Virus record (IMG/VR): IMGVR_UViG_3300033153_005390
Span: 1 to 21,206 of that record
Strand: one strand, 5' to 3'
Length of the DNA: 21,206 nucleotides
Origin: a virus
Each line of letters begins with the position of its first letter. Positions within the stretch are counted from its first letter, which is position 1. This document shows positions 20,768 to 21,206 of the stretch, one piece after another. The notes under the pieces are model-generated. The model was given only the letters and a program-made list of their open reading frames with translations. It had not been told where the DNA came from and did no database searches. The position numbers and the translations under genes were made by a program.

Positions 20768-21206
20768 TTAACTTGTTGTTATTGTCCAATTATTTGTTGC
20801 CCCCGTTAAACTACTTAATGCTGCCAAACCATTAAACCCACCACTTGACCCATCTGGTGCGTCATTTGTGCCACCCATATCCAATGTTGTTCCTGTCCAC
20901 TCCGCGGGATTTAAGTTAGTTGAAATATTATCAAAATCTTCCAATATATGGTTAACCTCATCTACCGACATATTATTATTATGTATCCTGATACCATTAG
21001 TAGAACTAACACCTACACTAGCGCCAGATAATGGTAAAAAATTAACATACCCTAAATCACAGTTATACATCCAAAGTCTATTTGTGAATGACCCAGTAAC
21101 ATTTCCAAATATAACGTTTGTTAAATTAGAATTTAGTGCTATATCAAAATATTTATATGCGTTTAGACCACTTACATCTAATACTCCTGTTATATTAGAA
21201 TTATAA
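20768..21206 (-). CDS. C-terminal end of a leucine-rich-repeat-like surface protein (5' end outside window)
   Basis: The frame stays open to the right edge, so ATG 21070 is only an internal Met. The visible 145 residues start YNSNITGVLDVSGLNAYKYFDIALNSNLTNVIFGNVTGSFTNRLWMYNCDLGYVNFLPLSG. This has the roughly 20- to 24-residue L/I-x-N periodicity of leucine-rich or BspA-like repeats. It closes with RIHNNNMSVDEVNHILEDFDNIS, Trp-Thr-Gly-Thr-Thr-Leu-Asp-Met-Gly-Gly-Thr and SGGFNGLAALSSLTGATNNWTITT. I have seen this ending on LRR-type adhesins of Bacteroidetes phages. A role in host binding fits the two surface proteins downstream. Whether it is a tail fiber, a baseplate part or a head decoration cannot be told from this fragment. 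Confidence 0.7.
   Translation of the reverse strand, partial: YNSNITGVLDVSGLNAYKYFDIALNSNLTNVIFGNVTGSFTNRLWMYNCDLGYVNFLPLSGASVGVSSTNGIRIHNNNMSVDEVNHILEDFDNISTNLNPAEWTGTTLDMGGTNDAPDGSSGGFNGLAALSSLTGATNNWTITTS

Overview
The window is a piece of an AT-rich tailed-phage genome. It carries a T4-type (myovirus-like) head and packaging cassette, most likely from a phage that infects a member of the Bacteroidetes. The T4-type assignment rests on recognisable homologues of gp17 (large terminase), gp20 (portal), gp21 (prohead protease), gp22 (scaffold) and gp23 (major capsid protein). They lie on the minus strand in the T4 order 17-20-21-22-23. The host assignment rests on several independent signs: a small DUF4494-like protein, a TTG-N19-TAnnTTTG promoter of the Bacteroidetes type, a GSII-type glutamine synthetase, a signal peptide ending in SSQ, and A-rich start regions with no visible Shine-Dalgarno sequences. 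No tRNA, integrase, transposase or CRISPR array was seen.

Layout in the direction of minus-strand transcription, right to left. 21206-16369 is a host-contact and structural block: the C-terminal end of a leucine-rich-repeat-like protein, a 70-aa protein, a LamG/concanavalin-like protein, a YadA-head-like SHAEG repeat protein and a conserved 139-aa protein. 16369-10339 holds a 645-aa probable structural protein, a terminator, the large terminase, a 91-aa protein and the portal, whose C-terminal tail is Gly/Glu/Ala/Phe repetitive. 10289-5618 interrupts the T4-like order. It holds a 264-aa protein, a GAF-like membrane protein whose start codon lies in a perfect inverted repeat, a holin-like protein, a terminator, then glutamine synthetase with a 146-aa partner. 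A bidirectional terminator follows, then a two-gene plus-strand operon with its own host-type promoter, encoding a helical protein and a secreted protein. 5617-1 is the prohead block: protease, three small proteins sharing a Lys-rich N-terminal leader, a 166-aa protein, the DUF4494-like protein, a terminator, the very acidic scaffold and the 5' 362 codons of the major capsid protein.

Most of these genes should work together late in infection: scaffold, protease and capsid protein build and mature the prohead on the portal, the terminase fills it with DNA, and the surface proteins find the host. The capsid protein has a candidate protease cleavage site (L58-S59-E60) close to where T4 gp23 is cut. 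The leader-bearing small proteins beside the protease are candidates for core or internal proteins packaged into the prohead.

A short minus-strand motif, ATATTTAT, lies 5 to 57 nt before eight start codons. In one case it sits in the only 30 bases between a terminator and a gene. It is the best candidate for the phage's late promoter element, although it reads as the reverse complement of the T4 late box. The glutamine synthetase unit and the plus-strand pair lack this motif and look like separately regulated accessory cassettes.
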